Shown in pieces: positions 7,939-17,453 of a stretch of 64,000 bases of DNA. Each line of letters begins with the position of its first letter. Within the stretch, counting starts at the first letter, position 1. The notes below the pieces were generated by a model. It searched no databases, had not been told where the DNA came from, and worked only from the letters and a program-made list of their open reading frames with translations. This DNA comes from Eubacterium nodatum ATCC 33099 (GTDB taxonomy: Bacteria > Bacillota > Clostridia > Peptostreptococcales > Anaerovoracaceae): assembly GCA_000510425.1 (NCBI GenBank), contig AZKM01000029.1:1-64000 (forward strand), read 5' to 3'. Position numbers and translations under genes: made by a program.

Positions 7939-8445
7939 CTAATAGTCCACCTTTACTCTCAAAAGCTTGTAATCATATGTTGGCTCACCATGATTTAAAT
8001 TATTATTGTGGCATCGAGCGTACAATTTAAAATATCCTTTAGCTTTTTTGCTCCTGAGAAATTCTTTTAATTGAATCCTTAATGCATCAGTGCCACCTGC
8101 AGCTCCAAAAATTTTCTCAATACCCAAGCCATCTAAATACATTTTTGACAGAATCCATTTCACAAATTTTCTTACTTTGGAAGTTTCAAAATTCATTTTT
8201 TTAAGATATTTTTTTGCAGCTTTCCTTGAAAAAGTTTTATAGAATGTTTTATATTTCGATTTACACCGACCTATTCCAGCATTCCAATATAATTCTGGCG
8301 AATCATTTTTTTCTGAAATCACAAGTGTGTCTTGCTCCGAATCATAATAAATTTTTATATTGTCTGATAAGGGTATCATATCATCATCTATCTTTTTATC
8401 ATTCCTAGGTATAGCGAAACTTGGAACGCATAACAGCATGAGCAT
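7939..8445 (-). CDS. Probable exported protein of unknown function, start uncertain
   Basis: 168 residues from the only ATG. The N-terminus (MLMLLCVPSFAIPRND) looks like the tail of a signal peptide. In the same frame upstream, hydrophobic codons (TIFTVIIVYG) run to a stop at about 8512, with no ATG/GTG/TTG and no ribosome binding site before 8445. Either the true start codon was lost or a rare codon is used. The mature part is Lys/Tyr-rich (KSKYKTFYKTF...KKYLKKM) and unlike known families. The gene is translationally coupled to a small membrane protein. Confidence 0.5.
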   Translation of the reverse strand: MLMLLCVPSFAIPRNDKKIDDDMIPLSDNIKIYYDSEQDTLVISEKNDSPELYWNAGIGRCKSKYKTFYKTFSRKAAKKYLKKMNFETSKVRKFVKWILSKMYLDGLGIEKIFGAAGGTDALRIQLKEFLRSKKAKGYFKLYARCHNNNLNHGEPTYDYKLLRVKVDY

Positions 8446-8590
8446 ATCTGTGTTTTTTAATATACCATAAACAATAATTACTGTAAATATAGTTTTTTGT
8501 ATCTGTTGTTAATCTATGATAATTTCACCCTATGAACTAATCAGTGAAAATTTCATCCCCCTGGGAATTTAAATCTGTTAAAGTGAAAGG

Positions 8591-8728
8591 ATGAAACTAA
8601 GTATGAGCAAAAAAGAGTTGTTGAAACATTACGTAATAAAGAATTCAGTTGAGGGACAACTAACTGTGAATCAGGCAGCTGAACGTCTTAATCTTTCGAC
8701 AAGACGAATCAAACAGCTTAAAGCTGTA
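8591..8728 (+). pseudogene. N-terminal fragment of an IS1202/ISNCY-type transposase
   Basis: The first ~46 residues (MSKKELLKHYVI..., TVNQAAERLNLSTRRIKQL) are a helix-turn-helix of the kind that begins IS1202-group transposases. After KQLKA the reading frame runs into the antisense of the neighbouring flippase gene and is meaningless, so the IS was cut off there. An AAAGG site precedes the ATG. It is a relic of an insertion at the 3' side of the flippase gene. Confidence 0.7.
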
Positions 8729-8733
8729 CTCAA

Positions 8734-10407
8734 TCATCTATCCATTCTGAGTATATGTGCAAGCTTTGAGCCCTTCGGCAACAATTCAATATCTTCTTTC
8801 GTTACCAGCCCAATTTTTACTGTTAAAAGAAAATATACCACAGCTCCCGCAATAATTGATATGCTCAAAGGAATCAGATATTTCCCAAAGAATCCATAAA
8901 GTAGATAATAAACCACATGTACTATTATGCCCATACCGATAGCGGCAACAAAAGGTTTTATATATATTTTTTTCAGATTAAAAGTGATCCCCGTATAATT
9001 CCGAACTGCAAGAACATCCGTTACAGCTGCAAAAGAATATGCACCGATTGTTCCCACTGCTGCCCCTCGAGCATTGATAAATTCAACACCTGTAAGCCCC
9101 CATGTCAAAATTATTTTAATCACAATTCCAATCATTAAATTTCTAACTGCCACCGTCTGCTTTCCAATCCCCTGTAAAACTGCCGTCGCAACGCTTAACA
9201 ATGCAAGAAAAATAAAAGCTACCGCATAGACCCGCAGTGTGGGTGCCGAATTTAAAGCACTTTCGAGTCGTGTTGGATAAAACACCGCTAAAATAGGAAC
9301 AGCCAAAACAAAGATGCCGATCGAACAAGGGGAAGCCACTAGCATTGATAATTTTAAACCTGACTCCACCGTGGTATTCAACCGGTTAAAATCTTGAGCT
9401 TTTTTTATACTTGAAATTGCCGGGACTATACTCATCATTATCGCCTGAATAATAATCTGAGGAAATCCTATAATAGGTGCTGCAAAAGATGTAAGTTGCC
9501 CAAAAAGTGCTTCCGCTTCTGCTTCCGAACAGTATAACACCAGCCTGTGCTTTACAATTGCCACATCTGCCAAATTAACTAAAGGCATTACAGAGGCTGC
9601 AATTGTAATCGGAACTGCAATACTCAAAATGCTTACCACAAGATCTTTATCTTTTTCAATGGAATTATCGTCACAAGTCACAAAGTGTTCTTCTTGTTTC
9701 TGCACCTTACGATACATAACATAAATAGTAAGTAAACCAAAAAAAGCCCCTGCCGATGCTCCAAAACTTCCTCCCCCTGCACCCAATTCCAGCTTTGATG
9801 CAATGAATAGAGAAACAGATGTATATGATTTCACGAAAAATAGAGCTGCACCAAGTCCAAAACACACCCTAAAAAATTGCTCGACAATTTCTGAAATTGC
9901 TGAAGGCAACATTTGCTGATGTCCCTGAAAATATCCTCGGTATGCAGACATTGCCGGAACCAGTAAAAGTGCAGGTGCAATGGTTTTCATTGCAAACGCT
10001 GAATTTGGAATATTGACTATATGTTTTGCAATAAGGTCTGCTCCAAAAAACAGTATCAGAAATCCTATCATACCAAGTAAAACGGCAATGCGCCTTGACA
10101 CGATGATTACCCTTCGTGCACCCATAAAGTCGCAAACTGCACATCGTTCTGCAACCATTCGTGAAATTGCAACTGGAATTCCGCTTGTAGAAATAACAAG
10201 CAAAAATGTATATATATCATAGGCAGGGGCATAGTATGCCATTCCCCTGTCACCTAACAGATTCGTTAACGGTACTCGAAATAAAAATCCCAAAGCTTTT
10301 ACGATGATTCCTGCTACCGTAAGAATCACCGCACTGACAAATACCGTTCTGATATTATCATTACGCTGCACATTTGCGTGTGCATTTGTAGCATTATTTC
10401 TGTTCAT
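8734..10407 (-). CDS. SpoVB/MurJ-type lipid flippase (MOP superfamily polysaccharide transporter)
   Basis: 557 residues with about 14 membrane helices. The N-terminus (AGIIVKALGFLFRVPLTNLLG) and the segment YRGYFQGHQQMLPSAISE are typical of the clostridial SpoVB / putative lipid II flippase group of the MOP superfamily. Its likely job is moving lipid-linked cell-wall or polysaccharide precursors across the membrane. It is slightly longer than usual, owing to an Asn-rich N-terminal extension and a charged loop near 230-245. The gene lies between two broken genes: an IS1202-type fragment at its 3' side and an ABC-ATPase relic at its 5' side. It is therefore in a remodelled region. Confidence 0.85.
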   Translation of the reverse strand: MNRNNATNAHANVQRNDNIRTVFVSAVILTVAGIIVKALGFLFRVPLTNLLGDRGMAYYAPAYDIYTFLLVISTSGIPVAISRMVAERCAVCDFMGARRVIIVSRRIAVLLGMIGFLILFFGADLIAKHIVNIPNSAFAMKTIAPALLLVPAMSAYRGYFQGHQQMLPSAISEIVEQFFRVCFGLGAALFFVKSYTSVSLFIASKLELGAGGGSFGASAGAFFGLLTIYVMYRKVQKQEEHFVTCDDNSIEKDKDLVVSILSIAVPITIAASVMPLVNLADVAIVKHRLVLYCSEAEAEALFGQLTSFAAPIIGFPQIIIQAIMMSIVPAISSIKKAQDFNRLNTTVESGLKLSMLVASPCSIGIFVLAVPILAVFYPTRLESALNSAPTLRVYAVAFIFLALLSVATAVLQGIGKQTVAVRNLMIGIVIKIILTWGLTGVEFINARGAAVGTIGAYSFAAVTDVLAVRNYTGITFNLKKIYIKPFVAAIGMGIIVHVVYYLLYGFFGKYLIPLSISIIAGAVVYFLLTVKIGLVTKEDIELLPKGSKLAHILRMDR

Positions 10408-10411
10408 TATA

Positions 10412-10666
10412 TCATTGCACCATTGAGTATTGCTTTACTCTACCCTTGTTAATGTATATTGTATCATCAAAAGATAAATCGTCAATTACGTTATGACTGA
10501 TTAGTATAACTGATATGTTTTCATTTTTTAACAAATTATTATAAATCAGAACTTGTGTTTCTAAAGTTTTATTGCTAATGTCCTTCTTTCCACAAGTAAT
10601 ATTGTTTTTTATCGTATCCGAAAAGAAATACGATTCATTGGAAATATATTTTACCTTGTCTCGCAA
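10412..10666 (-). pseudogene. Relic of an ABC transporter ATPase domain
   Basis: The 84-residue frame resembles the second half of an ABC exporter ATPase. A Q-loop-like segment (VKYISNESYFFSDTIKNNI) comes first; then, after an apparent deletion, the switch His region (ENISVILISHNVIDDL) and a C-terminal beta-strand (DTIYINKGRVKQ). The LSGGQ signature and Walker B are missing between them and Walker A is absent. It cannot be a working ATPase. It ends 5 bases before the flippase start. Confidence 0.65.
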
Positions 10667-10717
10667 TAATTTTATATCATATGACTTGACAATTCAAGAT
10701 ACAATGTCCGGTTTTAT

Positions 10718-10740
10718 GTATTTATGATATTCATAAATAC
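10718..10740. promoter_or_regulatory. Perfect 23-bp palindrome, candidate operator
   Basis: GTATTTATGA, TAT, TCATAAATAC: both 10-base arms match perfectly. It lies 51 bases before the phosphoesterase start codon. A second short dyad (CTTGA/TCAAG, 10685-10698) is next to it. Confidence 0.5.
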
Positions 10741-10791
10741 TTCTGTAGTTTCACATAAGATTATGATAAAATACGCTCTAGGAGGTGGTTT

Positions 10792-11364
10792 ATGAATTTT
10801 CTGGTAATCAGTGACACCCACGGTCACTTAGAAAAAGTTTACGATATGTATGAAAGACTAAATGATATGACTCCTGACGGTAAAAAGATAGATGAGATAA
10901 TTCATTGTGGTGATTTCAGCAGAGATGCTCAGTCCATCGGGGATTATTTAGGTATTTCCGTGACTTTTGCGGAGGGGAACTGCGATGGATGCAGTTCAAG
11001 AAATTTTAAAGTAAAAAAAACTCCTTACGGGAATATACTGATAACCCATGGACACATGGAAAGGGTTGATTACGGTACAGACATTCTATCATATCTTGCA
11101 ATGGAAAATAACTGCATTGCAGTCTGCTTCGGACACACCCATGTTCCTCTATTTAAAATTGAGTCCGGTATACTCATGCTTAATCCCGGCAGTCTAACAT
11201 ATCCCAGAGATAATACCGATGGCTCTTGTGCAGTTTTAAATCTAACGGATAAGGGCGTTGATGGCGGTATATTTTATTACCACCATATATTGGGTTCATG
11301 CCGTAAGAAAAAATCTCAAGGGGGACTTCTTCGCAGCATGATCAACTATAGCGACAGATTTTGA
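10792..11364 (+). CDS. YfcE/MJ0936-family metallophosphoesterase
   Basis: 190 residues, the standard length. All calcineurin-like metal motifs are present in order: ISDTHG (7-12), HCGDFS (~42-47), EGNCDG (~64-69), ITHGHMER (~84-91), CFGHTHVP (~113-120) and the family-typical LNPGS. The family consists of Mn2+-dependent phosphodiesterases active on model substrates, with unclear physiological targets. The ATG follows AGGAGG. It stands alone on the plus strand, with a perfect palindrome upstream. Confidence 0.9.
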   Translation: MNFLVISDTHGHLEKVYDMYERLNDMTPDGKKIDEIIHCGDFSRDAQSIGDYLGISVTFAEGNCDGCSSRNFKVKKTPYGNILITHGHMERVDYGTDILSYLAMENNCIAVCFGHTHVPLFKIESGILMLNPGSLTYPRDNTDGSCAVLNLTDKGVDGGIFYYHHILGSCRKKKSQGGLLRSMINYSDRF

Positions 11365-11446
11365 AAGTTTGAATGCAGGATCACGGTTTTAACTATTTTT
11401 TATTCATATAAATTCTTATACCTTCCATTTCCTGCATTCCCATATT

Positions 11447-13528
11447 TTATAATCCGTGCTTCAATTTTTTCCTCGCAAGGGTTGTCTGAGGCAAGCCTAA
11501 AAGTGCAGCTGCCTTCCTTGTAGTCTTTTCTTTTTTTAGGGCATATTCAATAATATGTCTTTCTTGTTCGTCCATCAATTTATGGAAGTCCAACCTGTCC
11601 GTTCTTTGGAAGGAAGTCTTAACGCTTTTTACAAGATCGCCGTAAGCATTTCCGTTAAGGAGCTCCTCCACCTTTTCAGAGTGAATTACATTTTGTTGAC
11701 TGCTTATAATAAGTCTATGAATAATATTCTCCAGTTCCCTTACATTTCCCGGCCAATAGTAACTGTGAAGTACATTCAAAGCTCTTGGAGAAAGTTCTTT
11801 TTCCACGCCGTATTTTCTGTTATATTTTGCTACAAAAGCTTCAGATAATGCAATTATGTCGGCAGAGCGCTCTCTCAGAGGCGGAACCTCCAGTGTGCAT
11901 ATATTAAGTCTATAGTATAGGTCTTCTCTGAATTTTCCTCTGTCAACCAATTCCCTTATTGAGATGTTATTTGCACAGATAACTCTGACATTTACATTTA
12001 TCTGCTTCGTACCTCCCACTCTGTAAAATTGATTTTCCTGGAGGACTCTCAAAAGTTTGGACTGCATTGACATTGAAAGAGTTCCTATTTCATCCAGAAA
12101 AAGAATTCCATCATTTGCAAGTTCAAAATATCCGGCTTTTCCTGTGGACTGTGCTCCTGTAAAAGCCCCTTTCTCATACCCGAAAAATTCGGATTCTGCA
12201 AGGGATTCTGCGATTGTGGCACAGTTTATCTTAACACATGGTTTATTGTACCTTGCACTGTTTTGATGAATCAGCTCCAAAACCTTCTCTTTTCCCACTC
12301 CGGTCTCGCCTTGAATTATAACATTACAATCGTATCCGGCTACATTCATAACTTCATCAACCAGATTTTCCGTAACTATGTCCCGGTATACAAAACCATC
12401 AGATCTGCCGGTATTTTCAAGAGCCATACTTTTTGCCACCGTCTTTGTTATCTTATTTTTTCCGGAATATGATTTATATAGCTTATCCACATCTTCAAGT
12501 TTAGGTCTCAAAACCTGCAAAATCTGTCTTGTAAATTCTAAATAACCATCTATATACTGGTCAAAGGCATAGGTCGTAATCACCTTATTGATAGCTTCGG
12601 CACAGAGAACAGCAATACTGTAATTGCTCTCAGAAGAAGTAAAATATATTGCACCGTTCTGCTTTACAATCTGGACTGCAACAGTTTCTGTACCCGATAC
12701 ATCATCTGTTACTATCACAAGATCCACATCCCCTATATTTTTTAAAACCGGCTTCAACTTATTATAGGAATCTATCGGTTCGCCGAAATTGATAAAATAT
12801 ATGTCTTTAAACAAGGGAGAAAGCAAATCTGCTATCTCTTTTCTCGGAATAAAGTCATTATAATATTTGTCCATAAGACCGGTGACTCTATAAGAAGGAC
12901 CGATTGCCTCTCTCATTGCAGCTGCATACATCAGCATTGTATGCGGATTACTTCCAAGTATCACAACATTTTTACAGTTATTTTTCTTCGTTACCGTATA
13001 TGTTCCGTATATATTCCCTGCCTCGTCCAAAGCTGCCAGTATGTAGTTAGGATTAAAATCAGGAAGCTGGGGATATATCGGAGAGCTTTCAAATATTATC
13101 ATATAGCCTTTACACCTGATTTGCCCATAGTTATAATCTATCTCCGCAATTTCATCTATGTGCATTGGGAGACAGCCTAAAGATGTTATGCAGTAAATCT
13201 TATCACCCGTTGATATTGGCATGGTTCCATCGAAAGATTCATGGACTGCTTCTATTTCCCCCATCATCAGCCCACCGGTATGGGTAAATGGATTTTGAAA
13301 CTTGCCTCGTTTATCCACTATATCAAGGATTCTTGCCTTTATCTTATCTTCTTTGTATCCACAGCTATTACAAATCTGCTGAAAGCTGTCCCATTCCACA
13401 TTGATTCTATCCAATGAAACTCTTGCCTCACCGGGTCTTATTTCCCAACTGTTGTCCAATTTCCATGCAACCGGCGGAAATACGCCTGGCGGCTCAAGCA
13501 CTCTATCCAAGCCAAAATTTTTTTCCAT
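11447..13528 (-). CDS. Sigma-54-dependent transcriptional activator with a 3,5-diaminohexanoate dehydrogenase-like sensor domain
   Basis: 693 residues. The AAA+ domain carries Walker A GETGVGKE (407-414), the sigma-54 contact loop GAFTGA (454-459) and Walker B GILFLDEIG (474-482). A Fis-type helix-turn-helix ends the protein (TRKAAALLGLPQTTLARKKL). The first ~345 residues are not a PAS, GAF or receiver domain. From GLDRVLEPPGVFPP through FQNPFTHTGG and PNYILAALDEAG to the Rossmann-like VVILGSNPHT, they follow the sequence of L-erythro-3,5-diaminohexanoate dehydrogenase (Kdd), an enzyme of clostridial lysine fermentation. The glycine-rich NAD loop is degenerate (LGSNPHT), so the domain is probably a sensor. 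By inference the protein senses a lysine-pathway intermediate; no lysine-fermentation genes lie in the window. A terminator (13583-13619) separates it from the PFOR gene. Confidence 0.88.
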   Translation of the reverse strand: MEKNFGLDRVLEPPGVFPPVAWKLDNSWEIRPGEARVSLDRINVEWDSFQQICNSCGYKEDKIKARILDIVDKRGKFQNPFTHTGGLMMGEIEAVHESFDGTMPISTGDKIYCITSLGCLPMHIDEIAEIDYNYGQIRCKGYMIIFESSPIYPQLPDFNPNYILAALDEAGNIYGTYTVTKKNNCKNVVILGSNPHTMLMYAAAMREAIGPSYRVTGLMDKYYNDFIPRKEIADLLSPLFKDIYFINFGEPIDSYNKLKPVLKNIGDVDLVIVTDDVSGTETVAVQIVKQNGAIYFTSSESNYSIAVLCAEAINKVITTYAFDQYIDGYLEFTRQILQVLRPKLEDVDKLYKSYSGKNKITKTVAKSMALENTGRSDGFVYRDIVTENLVDEVMNVAGYDCNVIIQGETGVGKEKVLELIHQNSARYNKPCVKINCATIAESLAESEFFGYEKGAFTGAQSTGKAGYFELANDGILFLDEIGTLSMSMQSKLLRVLQENQFYRVGGTKQINVNVRVICANNISIRELVDRGKFREDLYYRLNICTLEVPPLRERSADIIALSEAFVAKYNRKYGVEKELSPRALNVLHSYYWPGNVRELENIIHRLIISSQQNVIHSEKVEELLNGNAYGDLVKSVKTSFQRTDRLDFHKLMDEQERHIIEYALKKEKTTRKAAALLGLPQTTLARKKLKHGL

Positions 13529-13582
13529 ATCTACACCCCAATAATCTCCTCAAATCCTTTCCTCAATCGTCCTCATTATACC

Positions 13583-13619
13583 ATAAAAACCCGAGATAGA
13601 CAGTTCCATCCCGGGTTTA
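13583..13619 (-). terminator. Terminator downstream of the PFOR gene
   Basis: On the minus strand an imperfect stem AAACCCGGGAT / ATCTCGGGTTT is followed by a T-run. It lies between the PFOR stop and the sigma-54 activator start. Confidence 0.7.
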
Positions 13620-13656
13620 ATTCGGCTTCTATGAAGTTTTTGCAATAAACCGATGC

Positions 13657-16600
13657 TTACAGCATTTCATCATAGGTTTTCTTTTCACTGACCAGGCGTG
13701 TGTAGTTTTCTTTAGCCTGTTTTTCTGCCTCAGCAAATAACTTTTCAGCCCTTTCAGGGAATTTAATCTTAAGTGACTTGTAACGCTCTTCGCCCATAAT
13801 GAAGTCTCTGAAGCTCTCTGTCGGTTCTTTACTATCAACTGAAAGTGGATTTTTTCCTTCTGCCGCCAAGCTTGGATTGAAACGCATCATTGTCCAGTAA
13901 CCGGACTTAACTGCATCTTTCATCTCCTCCATGGACTTGTTCATGCCCTTCTTTATACCGTGGTTGATACATGGAGCATATGCAATAATCAGGGAAGGTC
14001 CATCATAGGCTTCGGCTTCTCTTAACGCTTTCAGTGTCTGGTTAGGATCTGCACCCATAGCAATTTTAGCTACGTATACATATCCGTATGCCATTGCAAT
14101 CTGAGCAAGGTCTTTTTTCTTCACCGACTTACCTGATGCAGCAAACTTAGCTACAGCTCCTGTTGGAGTTGACTTAGACGACTGCCCGCCTGTATTTGAA
14201 TAAACTTCCGTATCAAATACCATAATATTTACATTTTCACCAGAGGCAATTACATGATCAAGCCCACCATATCCAATATCGTAAGCCCAACCGTCGCCAC
14301 CGAAAATCCACATTGAAGGTTTGCTCAACATATCTTTGTTATCTATTACGAACTGAGCATCTTCATTTGTATCTGCAATCTTTTCACATTCTTCTGCCAG
14401 TTTATCCCCTGCAGTTCTTGCAATTTCAGGATCCTGCATTCCATCCAGCCAAGCCTTTGCTGTGTCACCTAAGGTGTCAAGAAGCCTTGTAACTGCTGAT
14501 TTTAGTCCGTTTCTTCTCGCCTGAACGGAAGTAGCCATACCCAAACCAAATTCCGCATTGTCTTCAAATAAGGAGTTTGACCAAGCAGGACCGCGACCTT
14601 CTCTATTTACTGTATAAGGAGTGCTCGGTGCACTGTGTCCCCAAATCGATGAGCATCCTGTGGCATTTGCAATATACATTCTGTCACCAAACAGCTGTGT
14701 GATAAGTTTAGCATATGGGGATTCTCCACATCCGGGACATGCTCCTGAAAACTCAAGAAGCGGCTGCTTAAACTGCGAGCCCTTAATTGTATTTTCTTTG
14801 AATGGCACCTCTTTGGATTCGACTTTATTAAACATATAATCGAATCTTTCCTGGTTATACTTGGTATTCTCATTTTCTGACTGCTCCATAACCAGTGCCT
14901 TTGTCTTTGCAGGACAAACATCCACACAGGAACCGCATCCTACACAGTCAAGTGCGGAAATGCCTATAGCAAAATAGTTTTCTTCCATTCCCTTGCCCAT
15001 CATTTTAACGCAGTCATCCTTTGCTCCTGCCTTTTCCTTTTCTGATAGTACAAAAGGTCTGATGACTCCATGAGGACAAACATATGAACACATATTACAC
15101 TGTATGCAGTTTTCTTTAATCCACTTAGGAATATCTGTTGCGATACCTCTCTTTTCAAACGCTGCCGTGCCTGAAGGTTCCTGACCGTCAGCAGTTGTTA
15201 CATATGCAGACACAGGAATATTGTCCCCATTCATGGTTGCCATAGGAACAAGAATATCATTCAGGAATGCTGACATTTCTTCTGTGCGTCCAACCAGTTT
15301 TTCAGGTTCCGCATCGTCTTTGGCATCCAACCATGAAGCCGGAACTTCCACTTTGTGAACATTCTTGATTCCTGCATCTACTGCAGCCCAGTTCATGTCA
15401 ACAACATCCTGTCCTTTTTTCCCATAGCTCTTCTGGATCATTTCCTTCATGTATTTTTCTGCATCAGCAATTGGGATAATGTCAGCCAGTTTGAAGAATG
15501 CAGCTTGAAGAATAGAATTGGTTCTTCTTGCACCAAGACCGATTTCTTTTGCAATAGAAACAGCATCACATGTATAGAACTGGATGTTATTCTTCGCAAT
15601 ATATCTCTTGACTTTTCCCGGCAGCTGTTCTTCCAGTTCCGCATCACTCCACACACAGTTCAGCAGGAAGAATCCACCCGGTTTAACATCTTCCACCATA
15701 TTATATTTCTTAATGTATGCCGCATTGTGGCAAGCTACAAAATTAGCCTGTTTAACATAGTATGTGGACCGGATAGGTTTATCACCGAATCTCAGGTGAG
15801 AAATCGTAACACCGCCGGATTTCTTTGAGTCATATTGGAAGTATGCCTGTACTTTCTTGTCCGTATGGTCACCTATAATCTTGACACTGTTCTTATTGGC
15901 ACCTACCGTTCCGTCAGCACCTAATCCCCAGAACTTACATGCCTTAGTCCCTTCCGGAGCCGTGTCAGGATAATGGCTTGGAGTAATCGACAGATGTGTA
16001 ACATCATCGTTAATTGAAAGCGTAAATTCAGGTTTTCCGTCTGCAGCTTCCATATTTTCAAATACGGCAAGAATGTCTCCCGGCTGCACATCCTTTGAAC
16101 CGAGACCGTAACGACCTCTGTACATCTTAGCTGTTTCAAACTTACTTCCCTTAAGAGCTGTAACAACATCAAGATACAAAGGCTCCGCAATCGAACCCGG
16201 TTCTTTGGTTCTGTCAAGAACAGAAATTTTTTCGACAGTTTCAGGCAATACTGAAAGCATATATTTTGTTGAGAACGGTCTGTATAGATGAACTTCCAGC
16301 ACACCTACCTTCTTGCCCTCCTTAACCATCACATCGACAAGTTCTTCTGCTGTATCACAGACAGAACCCATTGCAACAACAATACTTGTGGCATCAGGAG
16401 CACCGTAATAGTTAAATGGTTTATAATCAGTTCCGATTTTTTCATTAATCATTCCCATATATCTGTTTACGATGTCCGGAGTTTCATCATAAACTGTGTT
16501 ACATGCTTCTCTATGCTGGAAGAACGCTTCCGGCTGTTCCGCAGAACCCATTGCATAAGGATGATTTGGGTTAAGAGCATTATTCTTGAATGCTCTTACT

Positions 16601-17193
16601 GCATCCATGTTCATCATTGATTTAAGCTCGTCATAATCCCAGGTTTCAATCTTCTGCTGTTCGTGGGAAGTTCTAAATCCGTCGAAGAAATGAAGCATTG
16701 GAACATGTCCGTCAATCGTCGCAAGATGTGCCACTGCCGCAAGATCCATAACCTGCTGAACACTGTTGGATGCAAGCATCGCAAAACCTGTCTGACGACA
16801 TGCCATAACGTCTGAGTGATCACCGAAAATCGATAAAGCATGTGTAGATACCGCACGAGCTGCCACATGAAATACTGTTGGTGTCTGTTCTGCAGCAATC
16901 TTGTACATATTAGGAATCATCAACAAAAGACCCTGAGATGCTGTGAAAGTAGATGTATAAGCACCGGCAACAATAGAGCCGTGGACTGCACCTGCCGCAC
17001 CTCCTTCAGATTCCATTTCAATAATCTTTACTTTCTCACCGAACACATTAGTGCGGTCCTGAGAAACCCATTCGTCCATATTTTCTGCCATTGGGGATGA
17101 TGGAGTAATAGGGTAAATAGCCGCTACTTCAGAAAATGCGTATGCAACATGAGCTGCAGCAGCGTTCCCATCCATTGTCTTAAGTTTTCTCAC
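13657..17193 (-). CDS. nifJ: Pyruvate:ferredoxin (flavodoxin) oxidoreductase
   Basis: 1178 residues, single-chain homodimeric PFOR. It oxidises pyruvate to acetyl-CoA and CO2 and passes electrons to ferredoxin, the central energy step of anaerobic fermentation. Order seen: thiamine/pyruvate domain starting MDGNAAAAHVAYAFSEVAA with YPITPSSPMAE (~29-39); gamma domain; two [4Fe-4S] motifs CIQCNMCSYVCP and CVGCGSCVDVCP; proximal cluster motif CPGCGESPY; and TPP-binding GGDGWAYDIGYGG. The start is GTG at 17193 with GGAG nine bases before. Monocistronic, with its own terminator. Confidence 0.96.
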   Translation of the reverse strand: MRKLKTMDGNAAAAHVAYAFSEVAAIYPITPSSPMAENMDEWVSQDRTNVFGEKVKIIEMESEGGAAGAVHGSIVAGAYTSTFTASQGLLLMIPNMYKIAAEQTPTVFHVAARAVSTHALSIFGDHSDVMACRQTGFAMLASNSVQQVMDLAAVAHLATIDGHVPMLHFFDGFRTSHEQQKIETWDYDELKSMMNMDAVRAFKNNALNPNHPYAMGSAEQPEAFFQHREACNTVYDETPDIVNRYMGMINEKIGTDYKPFNYYGAPDATSIVVAMGSVCDTAEELVDVMVKEGKKVGVLEVHLYRPFSTKYMLSVLPETVEKISVLDRTKEPGSIAEPLYLDVVTALKGSKFETAKMYRGRYGLGSKDVQPGDILAVFENMEAADGKPEFTLSINDDVTHLSITPSHYPDTAPEGTKACKFWGLGADGTVGANKNSVKIIGDHTDKKVQAYFQYDSKKSGGVTISHLRFGDKPIRSTYYVKQANFVACHNAAYIKKYNMVEDVKPGGFFLLNCVWSDAELEEQLPGKVKRYIAKNNIQFYTCDAVSIAKEIGLGARRTNSILQAAFFKLADIIPIADAEKYMKEMIQKSYGKKGQDVVDMNWAAVDAGIKNVHKVEVPASWLDAKDDAEPEKLVGRTEEMSAFLNDILVPMATMNGDNIPVSAYVTTADGQEPSGTAAFEKRGIATDIPKWIKENCIQCNMCSYVCPHGVIRPFVLSEKEKAGAKDDCVKMMGKGMEENYFAIGISALDCVGCGSCVDVCPAKTKALVMEQSENENTKYNQERFDYMFNKVESKEVPFKENTIKGSQFKQPLLEFSGACPGCGESPYAKLITQLFGDRMYIANATGCSSIWGHSAPSTPYTVNREGRGPAWSNSLFEDNAEFGLGMATSVQARRNGLKSAVTRLLDTLGDTAKAWLDGMQDPEIARTAGDKLAEECEKIADTNEDAQFVIDNKDMLSKPSMWIFGGDGWAYDIGYGGLDHVIASGENVNIMVFDTEVYSNTGGQSSKSTPTGAVAKFAASGKSVKKKDLAQIAMAYGYVYVAKIAMGADPNQTLKALREAEAYDGPSLIIAYAPCINHGIKKGMNKSMEEMKDAVKSGYWTMMRFNPSLAAEGKNPLSVDSKEPTESFRDFIMGEERYKSLKIKFPERAEKLFAEAEKQAKENYTRLVSEKKTYDEML

Positions 17194-17453
17194 CTTAAAT
17201 CTCTCCTTCCGTTAGTCTGAATTGCAGTCATTTTCTCACAATCTCACTCAGTGACTAAAAAATCAGACCATACCAGTTTTAAAGTATATAAATCTACTCT
17301 CAGTTTACTCCCCGAAAACATCAAAGTCAACGGATAGCCGGGTATTTTTTAACATTACAAATGTTTTTTTTCATGCACAAACTAAAAATTTGCCATTTTG
17401 GACGGTTCCGTATTTCCACTGCAATTGCAATGATTTAAGTTAGCTATTTCTAA

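Noticed and set aside
15355..15828. 157-codon plus-strand frame inside the PFOR gene
   Set aside because: Antisense shadow of nifJ; no start signals and no protein family.
17351..17369. AACATT/AATGTT hairpin with a T-run on the plus strand
   Set aside because: No plus-strand gene ends here; a six-base AT stem can occur by chance in this spacer.
17194..17453. Possible sigma-54 promoter before the PFOR gene, next to the sigma-54 activator
   Set aside because: I found no -24/-12 pattern (GG and GC ten bases apart with TGGCAC/TTGCA context) on the minus strand there.
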